A stretch of DNA of 45,593 nt from CAZHCA01 sp964530825 (GTDB lineage Bacteria; Bacteroidota; Bacteroidia; Chitinophagales; Saprospiraceae): the NCBI GenBank assembly GCA_964530825.1, contig CAZHCA010000035.1, forward strand, positions 1-45,593, given 5' to 3'. The notes under the pieces were generated by a model. It saw nothing but the letters and a program-made list of their open reading frames with translations, was not told the DNA's origin and ran no database searches. The translations under genes and the position numbers were made by a program. Numbering within the stretch: the stretch's first letter is position 1; each line of letters starts with the position of its first letter. Positions 7,556 to 15,532 of the stretch are shown here, piece by piece.

Positions 7556-9814
7556 TTAGAATGTAAAATTTAGATTAGCAAAAAAGTTCCTCCCAGGAGC
7601 AAAAATAGGCGCATTAGTACCTCTTACGGAACGGTTAAGGTGCTCAAAGTAGTTCTCGTCCAACAGGTTATTTACTCCGGCATTTATTGATAAACCAGAT
7701 CTGATTTGGTATCCAATTTTTACATCCAGTAAGCTAAATGAAGGGGTAACCGTTTCACCAAATTCGGCAGAAGCCCTTGACTGTTCTGCTACGTAACGGA
7801 AAACAACTTCGGGTCTTAGTCGATCTTTGAGATAGCTGCCGTAAATAGCATAGCGCACATCCAATGGGGCGATCTCGGGTAATGGTTCATCTCTTTCTAA
7901 GTCCTGCCCATAAGTATAGGCAATGCCCATACGATGAGATAATCCTGCAAACAAAACCTGATCCCAGCTTACTTCAACCCCAGTCTTAAACGCTTCATCA
8001 ATATTAATAAACTGACGTACACCCGGACTCATAGGCAGTCTCGGTGATAAGGTAGTGTCAATTACTGATGAGATGTAATCCTGTAAATAAGCAGCAAATA
8101 CATCGACATTAATGATGGATTTCTCGGCTGCTTGCCACTTAAAGGTTAAATCGGCCTGATAGTTTACTTCTGGTGCTAACTGTGGATTCCCTAACATTTC
8201 AAAAGGATCCTGACCAACCGGAAAATAGTTGATAAACCGCTCGGTCAAACTTCCGCTTCGTTGTGCTCTTGCCAACCATAAGCCTGTTTGAACATTATTT
8301 CCAAAGTCTTTTAATATGCCCAGACTCAAACTTGGATTCACTTGGGTAATCTGCGTTTCTGGGTTGACCTGAGTAAACTCCTGCGTGGGGTCATTCACGT
8401 CAGCAGTATTTAGCTCCAGCCTTCCGGAAACAATATAGTCAAACGTCTTACCATTGATTTGATATTCAGCAAAAAGCCCAGTTTTGCTAATGCGGCCATT
8501 CTGCCAGGCATTGTCTTCCACTACATTGCCGGCCATCGGCCCCATGAGGAACTCTCGAACCCTTGTTCCTTCGGCCCCCTCTACTCTGAGGTCTGCACCA
8601 GCATAAACTTTTCCTGTTGGCAGCTTCCAAACCCCTTCCGTTCGGCCGCCATAATTGTAGGTAGTGGCAAAGGTTTCGGCATTTAGCATTCGTGGGTCTA
8701 AAGGTTTGAGTAGGTTGTTCATTAAGTGGTCTACAAACGAACCAAAAACAGTGGTATTCCAACTTTGCAGTTTTTCACCTTCAAATTGGATATCGTGCCG
8801 GGCGTTAAACATCCAGGTATCATCTTCTCTTAAATCCATGGGAAGAGCCGGAAAGTCTGCATCGCGCGCCCTGTTATATATAGCTGATAGTCGCAATTGT
8901 TGATTGGAAGCCAATTTGATACCGATATTCGTACCAAAACTACCCCTGCTGAAATCTGCTTGAACGGTTTCGTCATTTCCTGCGGTGTAATCATCGCCTT
9001 GCGACCAGGAGGCAAAAAAGCTTACATCATACTTTTCACCACTCAGTCCAAACTGACTTTCTCCCCTCAGAAGATTCCCATTGCTCTCATAGCCACTAGA
9101 TAAGCGGCCATAAAAGTCCGGTTCACTCGTGAATCTCAATTTTGCGGGGATAAAATTGATGGTTGCACCAAATCCAGTTCCGTAACGCAGCGCATGCGGA
9201 CCTTTTAATATCTCAATGCGGTCCATCATATTAGGGGCCATTTGACTTGTGGGCGGATCCATCCTGTTTGGGCAAGCAGCCGTAGCACTTTGTGCCCCAT
9301 TCATGACCACATTTAACTGATCATACTTAAATCCTCTGAAAACAGGGTCAAATCCATAGTTACCTCCTTTGCGAATGCTATTAAACGCTGGAGTTTGATT
9401 GAGTATATTGGCAGCGTCATGCTCTAAACGATCTTGGTACTCAATCTTGATTGCTCCTTCTGGTTGAACACTCTGCGGTTTAACAGCAATGATGGTAACT
9501 GGATAAAGATTTACCGTGACTTCTTTCCGGTAAAGTACTTTATCCTTAATGGCCATGCGGAGCGCCTCTTCATCCAATGACCAAGTCCCATAATTTACAT
9601 GCGATAGCTGAAGAGTTGCTCCTTGGATATACGAAAAACGGATAACCCCATTTTGATCAGATAGACCGTTTTGTTTTCTGTATTTGAATGTCGCACCTAC
9701 TATTGGCAAAGAGCTTTCTGCATCAAGTAATCTGATTTCTTTTTGCTCAGATTGGGCAAATAACGTTGATGAAAGCATACAAAACGCTAGCATCAAAATA
9801 TTTTTGAAACTCAT
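7556..9814 (-). CDS. oprC: OprC/NosA-type copper TonB-dependent receptor
   Basis: A 752-residue outer-membrane receptor with signal MSFKNILMLAFCMLSSTLFAQ, a short carboxypeptidase-like domain (residues 25-105), plug (about 120-225) and barrel ending FFANLNFTF. The plug contains ACPNRMDPPT followed by KGPHALRYG, the hallmark of the TonB-copper (OprC/NosA) family. Pseudomonas OprC binds copper through a CxxxM-HxM set (C143, M147, H323, M325). Here C181 and M185 match CxxxM, and HLM (H363, M365) matches HxM with nearly the same spacing (178 versus 176 residues). This strongly supports copper import or binding. Its operon partners are a CxxxC small protein upstream and two small membrane/lipoproteins downstream. 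Confidence 0.88.
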   Translation of the reverse strand: MSFKNILMLAFCMLSSTLFAQSEQKEIRLLDAESSLPIVGATFKYRKQNGLSDQNGVIRFSYIQGATLQLSHVNYGTWSLDEEALRMAIKDKVLYRKEVTVNLYPVTIIAVKPQSVQPEGAIKIEYQDRLEHDAANILNQTPAFNSIRKGGNYGFDPVFRGFKYDQLNVVMNGAQSATAACPNRMDPPTSQMAPNMMDRIEILKGPHALRYGTGFGATINFIPAKLRFTSEPDFYGRLSSGYESNGNLLRGESQFGLSGEKYDVSFFASWSQGDDYTAGNDETVQADFSRGSFGTNIGIKLASNQQLRLSAIYNRARDADFPALPMDLREDDTWMFNARHDIQFEGEKLQSWNTTVFGSFVDHLMNNLLKPLDPRMLNAETFATTYNYGGRTEGVWKLPTGKVYAGADLRVEGAEGTRVREFLMGPMAGNVVEDNAWQNGRISKTGLFAEYQINGKTFDYIVSGRLELNTADVNDPTQEFTQVNPETQITQVNPSLSLGILKDFGNNVQTGLWLARAQRSGSLTERFINYFPVGQDPFEMLGNPQLAPEVNYQADLTFKWQAAEKSIINVDVFAAYLQDYISSVIDTTLSPRLPMSPGVRQFINIDEAFKTGVEVSWDQVLFAGLSHRMGIAYTYGQDLERDEPLPEIAPLDVRYAIYGSYLKDRLRPEVVFRYVAEQSRASAEFGETVTPSFSLLDVKIGYQIRSGLSINAGVNNLLDENYFEHLNRSVRGTNAPIFAPGRNFFANLNFTF

Positions 9815-9935
9815 TTTGAATTTGATTTAAAATTAATGAACAGGCGTCTATGCCAATTACATAGCATAAACAGCAAGATCTGCCATGTTCAGCAGCTTGC
9901 CTAAAAAACGATTGGTGTCCGGCCAATCAAATGGT

Positions 9936-10322
9936 CTAAATCAAATTGAGTTTCGGTGGTCGAAAAATATCAGTGATGTAAGAAGATGTGTAGAATTCAT
10001 CAACACAAGCCGGGTTTAACTTGCCTACAAAACTACCTGGATAAAGAATTAAATCAAAAGAGCTTTTAGAAAAAAAGTGCACCACTTCTAATCGTTCTTT
10101 TTGACTGGCAGGGGCTTGTTGTTTTTCCTGTTCTTCGGCTTTTTTTAGTTGTTCAGATAGGTAGCATTTGCCATTACAAGTTGACATAGGTTTTTCTCTA
10201 TTGATACACAGCACCTCAGCAATAAAATCTTGGTTGATTTTAAAGTCAATCAGTATCCCAATCTTTTTGAGGTTGGGTAGCATTAATGCTGTTATCATCA
10301 ATATGGAAAACGCATTTTTCAA
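9936..10322 (-). CDS. small cysteine-motif protein preceding the copper receptor
   Basis: A 128-residue protein with an N-terminal hydrophobic segment (FSILMITALMLPNL), then a conserved-looking core CINREKPMSTCNGKCYL with three cysteines (CxnCxxxC), a charged helix KKAEEQEKQQ, and a C-terminal DEFYTSSYITDIFRPPKLNLI. Proteins of this layout accompany copper receptors in Bacteroidota as far as I recall; the Cys set and neighbouring Met suggest copper handling in the periplasm. It is 121 bp upstream of the receptor gene in the same direction. The role is inferred from motif and context. Confidence 0.6.
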   Translation of the reverse strand: MKNAFSILMITALMLPNLKKIGILIDFKINQDFIAEVLCINREKPMSTCNGKCYLSEQLKKAEEQEKQQAPASQKERLEVVHFFSKSSFDLILYPGSFVGKLNPACVDEFYTSSYITDIFRPPKLNLI

Positions 10323-10350
10323 ATTCTACTCTCTTAATGCAACCTTGTTA

Positions 10351-10358
10351 CAAAGGTA
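10351..10358 (-). promoter_or_regulatory. candidate -7 element for the copper-type operon
   Basis: Minus-strand TACCTTTG matches the Bacteroidota -7 consensus TAnnTTTG, about 29 bp upstream of the small cysteine-protein start at 10322. No clear -33 TTTG was found at the expected spacing, so confidence is limited. Confidence 0.35.
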
Positions 10359-10467
10359 CAAATTTTCCCTTCTGTGTCCTAATTCCATCACTATCTAATG
10401 TGAGGTTTAAGTTCGTGTGAATGGCATACAACGGGAGTCTGTGCAAAACCACTCTTCTTCATTTGAT

Positions 10468-10882
10468 CTAACCTGCGCTCATGCCCTTGGGGCTATCGAG
10501 ATAGTATGGAATCGTGTTCGGTTCTTTAACATAAATATGGATGTGCTCTGGGTCTTGTACTTCGGGATATGGAGCTGGACGGAAAGTGTAGAAGGTGAAT
10601 TATCCATCCGCTCCCGTTTTGAGCCAACTACGATATTGTCCATGCGTTTTTTCCCAACCAACAGGTTCTTCACTTGGTTGATAAATTCCATTTCGATCAA
10701 CCTGGTATACGTAGAGGATTACATCTTCCGCTGGTGTTTTTTCGTCCTTTTGGAAAACTGTACCTGTTATTTTTATTATCGGCTCATTTTCATTGAAACC
10801 TGGCAAAGTGTCCGTTGACTTAGGTACTTTGTTCAACATTTTATAATCCAACAAAGCCTCACAATCTTGACAAGGTCCACTG
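10468..10882 (-). pseudogene. intradiol ring-cleavage dioxygenase-like protein, truncated with internal stop
   Basis: Minus-strand reading from about 10882 gives GPCQDCEALLDYKMLNK, PIIKITGTVFQKDEKTPAEDVI, EEPVGWEKTHGQYRSWLKTGADG, an in-frame TAA (10600-10602), and then FTFYTFRPAPYPEVQDPEHIHIYVKE, ending after YYLDS at a TAG (10468). These segments match secreted intradiol-dioxygenase-like proteins common in Bacteroidota (GPCxxCEA start, TxxxGxxxxxTxRPxPYP, EHIHI). The signal peptide region is missing, cut at an IS21-like terminal repeat, and the C-terminal third is also lost. The gene is therefore dead on three counts. Confidence 0.75.
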
Positions 10883-10932
10883 AGGTGGTCCGGTGAAACC
10901 GTGAGATGGTCCGGTTTTAACGGACCACCTCA
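10881..10932. mobile_element. IS21-like terminal repeat remnant (solo end)
   Basis: TGAGGTGGTCCG (10881-10892) is inverted as CGGACCACCTCA (10921-10932), with a further internal copy GATGGTCCGGT (10905-10915). Multiple TGGTCCGG repeats near the end are characteristic of IS21-family ends in this phylum, by recall. No istA or istB gene is present. It abuts the point where the dioxygenase gene loses its 5' end, so it probably marks an old insertion or deletion junction. Confidence 0.45.
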
Positions 10933-10954
10933 AACGATATATACCAAATGGAAT

Positions 10955-11245
10955 TTATGCACCCTTGAGCAATTCTTTGAGATCCTCTTCAACGAATTCT
11001 TTTATCAATGGGCTTAATGCATTTTCAGTTAACAAGTCAACCTTTATACTTAGTGCTTCCAAAAGGTCCTGTTCTAATCCTATTAAGTCAAACAAATTCA
11101 ATCTCTTACCAAATTTCACCAGTATATCTAAATCACTTTCTTCATGTTATTTTCCACGTGTATAGGATCCGAAAATGCCTATATATTCTGGTTCAGAAGG
11201 AGATAAGATCTCTTCTATTTTATCTTCTATTGCTATACTCACCAT
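10955..11245 (-). pseudogene. MNT-type nucleotidyltransferase (MntA-like), internal stop
   Basis: Minus-strand ATG at 11245 gives MVSIAIEDKIEEIL, then YIGIFGSYTRGK, TAA (11147-11149), HEESDLDILVKFGKRLNLFD, and finally a C-terminal helix EDLKELLKGA. GSYTRGK-x-x-ESDLDILV is the GSx(10)DxD signature of minimal nucleotidyltransferases, which act as antitoxins to HEPN toxins by AMPylating them. Only the single TAA interrupts an otherwise full-length (about 96 residue) gene. No HEPN partner gene is recognisable next to it, so the toxin half may be lost. It is interrupted within 110 bp of an IS-end remnant. Confidence 0.75.
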
Positions 11246-11384
11246 TTTTCTGCTGTTATCTCTTCTCCAAGATAATTATTTTTCCGTTATACTACCTAAC
11301 GTGTTTGTATATAGATCGTATGACCTCTTCCCCAAAGCGCTACCCCCTAAATTGTAGAATCCGGCTTGTTCTTTTCTCTTTGGC

Positions 11385-11420
11385 ACAGTTCCTTGGGTGG
11401 GATCCCACCCAAGGAACTGT
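11385..11420. repeat. perfect 36-bp palindrome without spacer
   Basis: ACAGTTCCTTGGGTGGGA at 11385-11402 is followed directly by its exact reverse complement (11403-11420), centred on a GGATCC. It lies 265 bp upstream of pckG in a stretch with no gene. It could be a transcription terminator stem, a recombination scar, or a fold-back artefact of amplification. Confidence 0.75.
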
Positions 11421-11640
11421 ATCAGGGAATCGAAAATGGTTGCATGGATATCACAATCGGGCACCTTAGGGAAGGAGCAGGAGCAAGCCCATTGTCAAAT
11501 ATCAATATGCAGCATGCATTCCATTAACCATCCAGCCTAGGTGGTCTAATTCATTGTAGTTGTGTTGTTATCGAGGCCTTGCATTACAAACGATTGCCGA
11601 CCAACTGACATAAGTCATATCGTATTATTCATCAATCTTA
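11421..11640. other. intergenic stretch without recognisable gene
   Basis: Between the palindrome and the pckG promoter I see only short frames, for example a plus-strand run MDITIGHLREGAGASPLSN ending at about 11527 that has no recognised family. No RNA gene or repeat was noticed. Confidence 0.4.
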
Positions 11641-11648
11641 TAATTTTG
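11641..11648 (+). promoter_or_regulatory. candidate -7 element for pckG
   Basis: TAATTTTG matches TAnnTTTG and lies 36 bp before the pckG start, consistent with a short leader. No convincing -33 element was found. Confidence 0.35.
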
Positions 11649-11684
11649 TTTGTAGATTCGATCACCACCTAAAATATACGTTCT

Positions 11685-13547
11685 ATGAAAGTAGCCGATA
11701 AGAACCTGGCAAATGACCGCTTGAGTATAAGACACCAAGCCCTAAAAAAGTGGGTGGCTGATACTGCTGCCAAGTGCCAGCCCGAACAGATCTATTGGTG
11801 CGATGGATCGCAGGAAGAATATGATTCCTTAACACAAAAGCTAGTAGATAAAGGAACCTTTACCCGGCTAAATCCGGAGAAAAGACCCAATAGCTTTGCC
11901 TGCTTCTCGGACCCTAGTGACGTGGCCCGGGTCGAAGACAAAACCTTTATCTGCAGCCGCAGAAGAGAAGACGCGGGTCCTACCAACAACTGGATGGATC
12001 CCAAAGAGATGAAAGCGACGCTGGATCCCTTGTTCGAAGGGTGTATGAAGGGAAGAACCATGTACGTGATCCCATTCTGCATGGGCCCCCTGGGCTCTCC
12101 CATCTCTCAAATCGGCGTCGAAATCACCGACTCAGAGTACGTGGTGGTGAATATGCGCATCATGACCCGCATGGGGGGCGCCGTCCTGGATCAATTGGGT
12201 GAGGATGGGGAATTCATCAAGTGCCTCCACAGTGTCGGCGCACCGCTCGAATCCGGACAGGAAGACGCTTTGTGGCCTTGTAATCCGACAACCAAATATA
12301 TCGTGCACTATCCGGAAGAGCGAAGCATTGCTTCTTACGGTTCCGGATACGGCGGCAATGCCCTGCTGGGGAAAAAATGCTTCGCATTGCGCATCGCTTC
12401 CGTAATGGCCAGAGAAGAAGGATGGCTGGCCGAGCACATGCTTATCCTGGGGGCCAAAAGTCCAGCGGGTGAAAAAACTTACGTTGCTGCCGCCTTCCCG
12501 AGCGCCTGCGGCAAAACCAACTTTGCGATGCTGATTCCGCCCGAAGGTATGGAGGGATGGGAAATCACTACCGTAGGGGATGATATTGCATGGATCAAAC
12601 CGGGGCCGGACGGTAGGCTCTATGCCATCAATCCGGAAGCCGGGTACTTTGGCGTAGCCCCTGGTACGAACTACAAGACCAACCCCAACGCGATGGAGAC
12701 CATCCGGTCAAACAGTATTTTCACCAACGTAGGTATTACGCCGGATGGTGACGTATGGTGGGAAGGAATCGACCAGGAATTACCCGAAGGCACCATTAAT
12801 TGGCACGGTAAAGTTCACGACCCTGCCAAGGGGGAAAAAGTAGCGCACCCCAATGCAAGATTCACCTGCCCGGCAAGCCAATGCCCGAGCATCGATGAAA
12901 ATTGGGAAGACCCGAAAGGCGTGCCCATTAGTGCTTTCATCGTAGGCGGCCGAAGGAGTACAACCGTTCCCTTGGTTTATCAGGCGGTGAACTGGAACTT
13001 CGGCGTTTACGCCGCCTCGACCATCGGCTCGGAAATGACAGCCGCTGCTTTCGGCCAGGTGGGTAAGGTAAGACGAGACCCCTTCGCCATGCTCCCCTTC
13101 TGCGGATATCACATGGCCGATTACTTTAACCACTGGTTGCAGTTTGGCAGATCACTGGCCAACCCGCCCAGAATGTTCGTCGTCAACTGGTTCCGGAAAG
13201 ACGATGACGGCCACTTCATATGGCCGGGCTTCGGTCAGAACATGAGAGTGCTCGAGTGGATCATTGGCCGGGTAAAAGGAAATGCCGGCGCCGTGGAAAG
13301 CCCCATCGGCTGGATGCCTACTTACAAAGATATTACCTGGGATGGCCTTGATTTTTCCAGAGAACAATTTGACGATATCATGGAAATTGATCGCGAACAG
13401 TGGAAACAGGAATTACTGGGACACGAAGAATTCTTCGAGAAAATGTACGACAAGCTCCCCAAGGAATTCACTTTCATGAGAGCATTGTTGTTGTCCAGTC
13501 TTTGGAGGTCTCCCGAAAAATGGGAGCTGGCTCCGGAGCGGATCTGA
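11685..13547 (+). CDS. pckG: phosphoenolpyruvate carboxykinase (GTP)
   Basis: A 620-residue cytosolic enzyme converting oxaloacetate plus GTP to phosphoenolpyruvate, GDP and CO2, the first committed step of gluconeogenesis. Length is typical of the GTP class. The substrate arginine region (CSRRREDAGPTNNW), the reactive-cysteine P-loop FPSACGKTN (residues 271-279, C275), the metal-binding VGDDIAW and the GGRRSTTVPLVYQA segment are all present, and the C-terminus reads LWRSPEKWEL. The ATP-type enzyme (PckA) has a different P-loop, so the call is firm. It stands alone with its own promoter and a terminator hairpin 45 bp downstream. Confidence 0.97.
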   Translation: MKVADKNLANDRLSIRHQALKKWVADTAAKCQPEQIYWCDGSQEEYDSLTQKLVDKGTFTRLNPEKRPNSFACFSDPSDVARVEDKTFICSRRREDAGPTNNWMDPKEMKATLDPLFEGCMKGRTMYVIPFCMGPLGSPISQIGVEITDSEYVVVNMRIMTRMGGAVLDQLGEDGEFIKCLHSVGAPLESGQEDALWPCNPTTKYIVHYPEERSIASYGSGYGGNALLGKKCFALRIASVMAREEGWLAEHMLILGAKSPAGEKTYVAAAFPSACGKTNFAMLIPPEGMEGWEITTVGDDIAWIKPGPDGRLYAINPEAGYFGVAPGTNYKTNPNAMETIRSNSIFTNVGITPDGDVWWEGIDQELPEGTINWHGKVHDPAKGEKVAHPNARFTCPASQCPSIDENWEDPKGVPISAFIVGGRRSTTVPLVYQAVNWNFGVYAASTIGSEMTAAAFGQVGKVRRDPFAMLPFCGYHMADYFNHWLQFGRSLANPPRMFVVNWFRKDDDGHFIWPGFGQNMRVLEWIIGRVKGNAGAVESPIGWMPTYKDITWDGLDFSREQFDDIMEIDREQWKQELLGHEEFFEKMYDKLPKEFTFMRALLLSSLWRSPEKWELAPERI

Positions 13548-13591
13548 TAAGGTTGACCCTTGGAACTGGACCGTCATGTCAAAAAGCGTAA

Positions 13592-13625
13592 AAAGCCCGT
13601 GGAGCGAACTGCTTCACGGGCTTTC
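13592..13625 (+). terminator. terminator hairpin after pckG
   Basis: AAAGCCCGTG (13592-13601) pairs with CACGGGCTTT (13616-13625) across a 14-nt loop; the downstream bases are CCC rather than a T run, so termination may be partial. Confidence 0.6.
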
Positions 13626-14203
13626 CCTTCTACTCCGGGGCAACTGGCTGAGGTCAGTCGCATTATCGAGGTGTATCCATGAAAACTAGGTCCGGCAAAA
13701 ACTGATTATTTCCCTTTCTGCAATGACCTCCATTCCTTCCGAATGCTTGTAGTAGACCCAAATCTATGCTCCCATTCCACTTTACAAATCCGGTAGTCCG
13801 TGCTTAAAATTGTAGCCCCGCTCCCCGCCTGGCATAACTTTAGGTAGGTGCCGAATTCAAGCCGCTCCGATAGGCGGTAAATTAAGCGCTCGGTCGTTTT
13901 GCTTCCCGGCATATGTCGTATGCTCTGAAATTAAGCGCATTTTTAGCTATACCGAATGTATTTTGCCACCTAAATGTCAAAAACGGGCCAGACGCGACCG
14001 CACAGCAGATGTGGTCTTGTCCGCACAAATAAAAAAGATTCAGAAGCAGATGGGAAGATGCCCAAATATAATTTCTTAAAGTCTTGCCCTCCTAGCAGGA
14101 GCTACTTGAATGACCGTTTTCTACCCTCGCAGGCCTTTTTTCTGGATCTCAACCTTTACCGGTGTAACCTGTTTTTCAAATGTTCAGTAAAAAATGAAAC
14201 ATT
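13626..14203. other. gap between pckG and the peroxiredoxin operon
   Basis: No firm gene. On the minus strand, ATG 13912 to stop 13706 reads MPGSKTTERLIYRLSERLEFGTYL...IRKEWRSLQKGK (68 residues), which is protein-like in composition but has no family I recognise and could be real or chance. The remaining 290 bp up to 14203 hold the presumed promoter of the peroxiredoxin gene, without a clear TAnnTTTG box. Confidence 0.3.
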
Positions 14204-14842
14204 ATGGCCTTTATTGGAAAACAGTTTCCCGACATTGATGTAAACGCAATGAATGAGATGGGCGATACCATCGCCATTAACGTGCTGAAAGAAGCAACCA
14301 GCCAGGGTAAAAAAGTATTGCTCTTCTGGTACCCAAAGGATTTCACGTTTGTGTGTCCGACCGAGCTGCACGCTTTTCAAGCCTTGCTGCCCGAATTTGA
14401 GAAGCGCAACACCATCGTGATCGGCGCCTCTTGCGATACTCCCGAAGTACATTTCGCCTGGTTGAGTACCTCAAAAGACGACGGTGGTATCGAAGGGATA
14501 ACCTACAATCTGTTGGCCGACAGCAATCGCAACCTGGCAAGCATGCTAGGCATCCTGGATACGACCAATATCCGCAAGGATGAGGCGACCGGCGTAGAAC
14601 TGCGCGATGGCGATAACGTGACCTACCGCGCAACTTACCTGATTGACGAAAAAGGCATCGTATTTCACGAAGGCATCAACCATATGCCCCTGGGCCGTAA
14701 TGTCGAAGAATACCTGCGGCTTATTGATGCCTACGCCCACTTCCAAGTGAAGGGGGAAGTTTGTCCCGCCAACTGGGAAGAAGGCGAAGAGGCCATGACG
14801 GCCGACCGCCAGGGCGTAACCAGCTATCTGAGTACCCACTAA
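14204..14842 (+). CDS. 2-Cys peroxiredoxin (AhpC/TSA family)
   Basis: A 212-residue cytosolic thiol peroxidase that reduces hydrogen peroxide and organic hydroperoxides. The peroxidatic cysteine is C51 in DFTFVCPTE, and the resolving cysteine is about C187 in GEVCPANW near the C-terminus, as in typical 2-Cys enzymes. The stretch LLFWYPKDFTF and the GRNVEEYLRLIDA region also fit. It is followed 56 bp later by a thioredoxin-like gene, likely its electron donor, and by a DUF6952 gene in what appears to be one transcript ending at a strong terminator. No OxyR or PerR gene is adjacent. Confidence 0.93.
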   Translation: MAFIGKQFPDIDVNAMNEMGDTIAINVLKEATSQGKKVLLFWYPKDFTFVCPTELHAFQALLPEFEKRNTIVIGASCDTPEVHFAWLSTSKDDGGIEGITYNLLADSNRNLASMLGILDTTNIRKDEATGVELRDGDNVTYRATYLIDEKGIVFHEGINHMPLGRNVEEYLRLIDAYAHFQVKGEVCPANWEEGEEAMTADRQGVTSYLSTH

Positions 14843-14898
14843 GCGACCGCCCAAACGATACGACAAGAATCACTTTTTCACTCAAAAAGAAAAGCATT

Positions 14899-15213
14899 AT
14901 GTTTACCGAACTGAAGACAGATACGCTCCACGACATCATCCAACAAAAAGACACAGTAGTCGTACAATATTCGGCCGGATGGTGCGGTAACTGCCGCATC
15001 ATGAAGCCCAAGTTTAAAAAGCTGGCCGCCGAGAATGAAGACGCGACCTTCGTTTTGGTCGACGCTGAAAAAAATCCGGCGTCGCGTAAATTAGCTAATG
15101 TGAACAATCTGCCCACCTTCGCGTTGTTTCGCAATGGCGAACTGGTCGATCAAGTACAGACCAACAAATTTGATGTATTAAAAGCCATGGTCCATGCGGT
15201 TGCCAGTAATTAA
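14899..15213 (+). CDS. thioredoxin-family protein, probable peroxiredoxin reductant
   Basis: Start at 14899 (MFTELKTDTLHDIIQQ) chosen because the upstream in-frame extension overlaps the peroxiredoxin end and is arginine-rich. The 104-residue product has a thioredoxin fold with the redox motif WCGNC (C29, C32), SAGWCGNCRIMKPKF, and the cis-proline NNLPTFALF. It lies between the peroxiredoxin and DUF6952 genes. Its most likely job is to reduce the peroxiredoxin disulfide. The 3' end overlaps the next gene by 20 bp, indicating translational coupling. Confidence 0.92.
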   Translation: MFTELKTDTLHDIIQQKDTVVVQYSAGWCGNCRIMKPKFKKLAAENEDATFVLVDAEKNPASRKLANVNNLPTFALFRNGELVDQVQTNKFDVLKAMVHAVASN

Positions 15214-15451
15214 GTATCTGACGGGATTCATCGAGGCGTACGATCGCGATTACTTGTTAGAAGCCATTGAGACGCTGGAAAACATCACCGAAGCGCCTGG
15301 AATTAAAGATGAAGAGCTGGATGTGATCGGCGAACTACTGTCGAACATGTACGGAGCCCTCGAAGTACACGAAGATATACAGAACGGCACTCCGAAACGT
15401 GAGGCCCTCAAAGGATTCATGGGCCGGGTATTGTCGTCAATCGATCAATAG
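15194..15451 (+). CDS. DUF6952 family protein
   Basis: An 85-residue acidic protein beginning MRLPVIKYLTGFIEAYDRD and ending GFMGRVLSSIDQ, with helical segments around EAIETLENITEAP and DEELDVIGELLSNMYGALEV. I recognise it as the DUF6952 family, which follows peroxiredoxin and thioredoxin genes in many Bacteroidota. It starts inside the end of the thioredoxin gene. Function is unknown; conserved linkage suggests a part in the same peroxide-defence path, perhaps as a binding partner of the thioredoxin. Confidence 0.8.
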   Translation: MRLPVIKYLTGFIEAYDRDYLLEAIETLENITEAPGIKDEELDVIGELLSNMYGALEVHEDIQNGTPKREALKGFMGRVLSSIDQ

Positions 15452-15491
15452 CGCCGAATAGATTCACTAGTTACAACAGCCAAAAAATTTG

Positions 15492-15520
15492 AGCCTGCGG
15501 TATTCGCCGCAGGCTTTTTT
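15492..15520 (+). terminator. rho-independent terminator after the peroxiredoxin operon
   Basis: AGCCTGCGG (15492-15500) pairs with CCGCAGGCT (15507-15515) over a 6-nt loop and runs into seven or more T residues. It sits between two convergent genes and may also serve the minus-strand gene. Confidence 0.9.
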
Positions 15521-15532
15521 TATGGTATTGGG

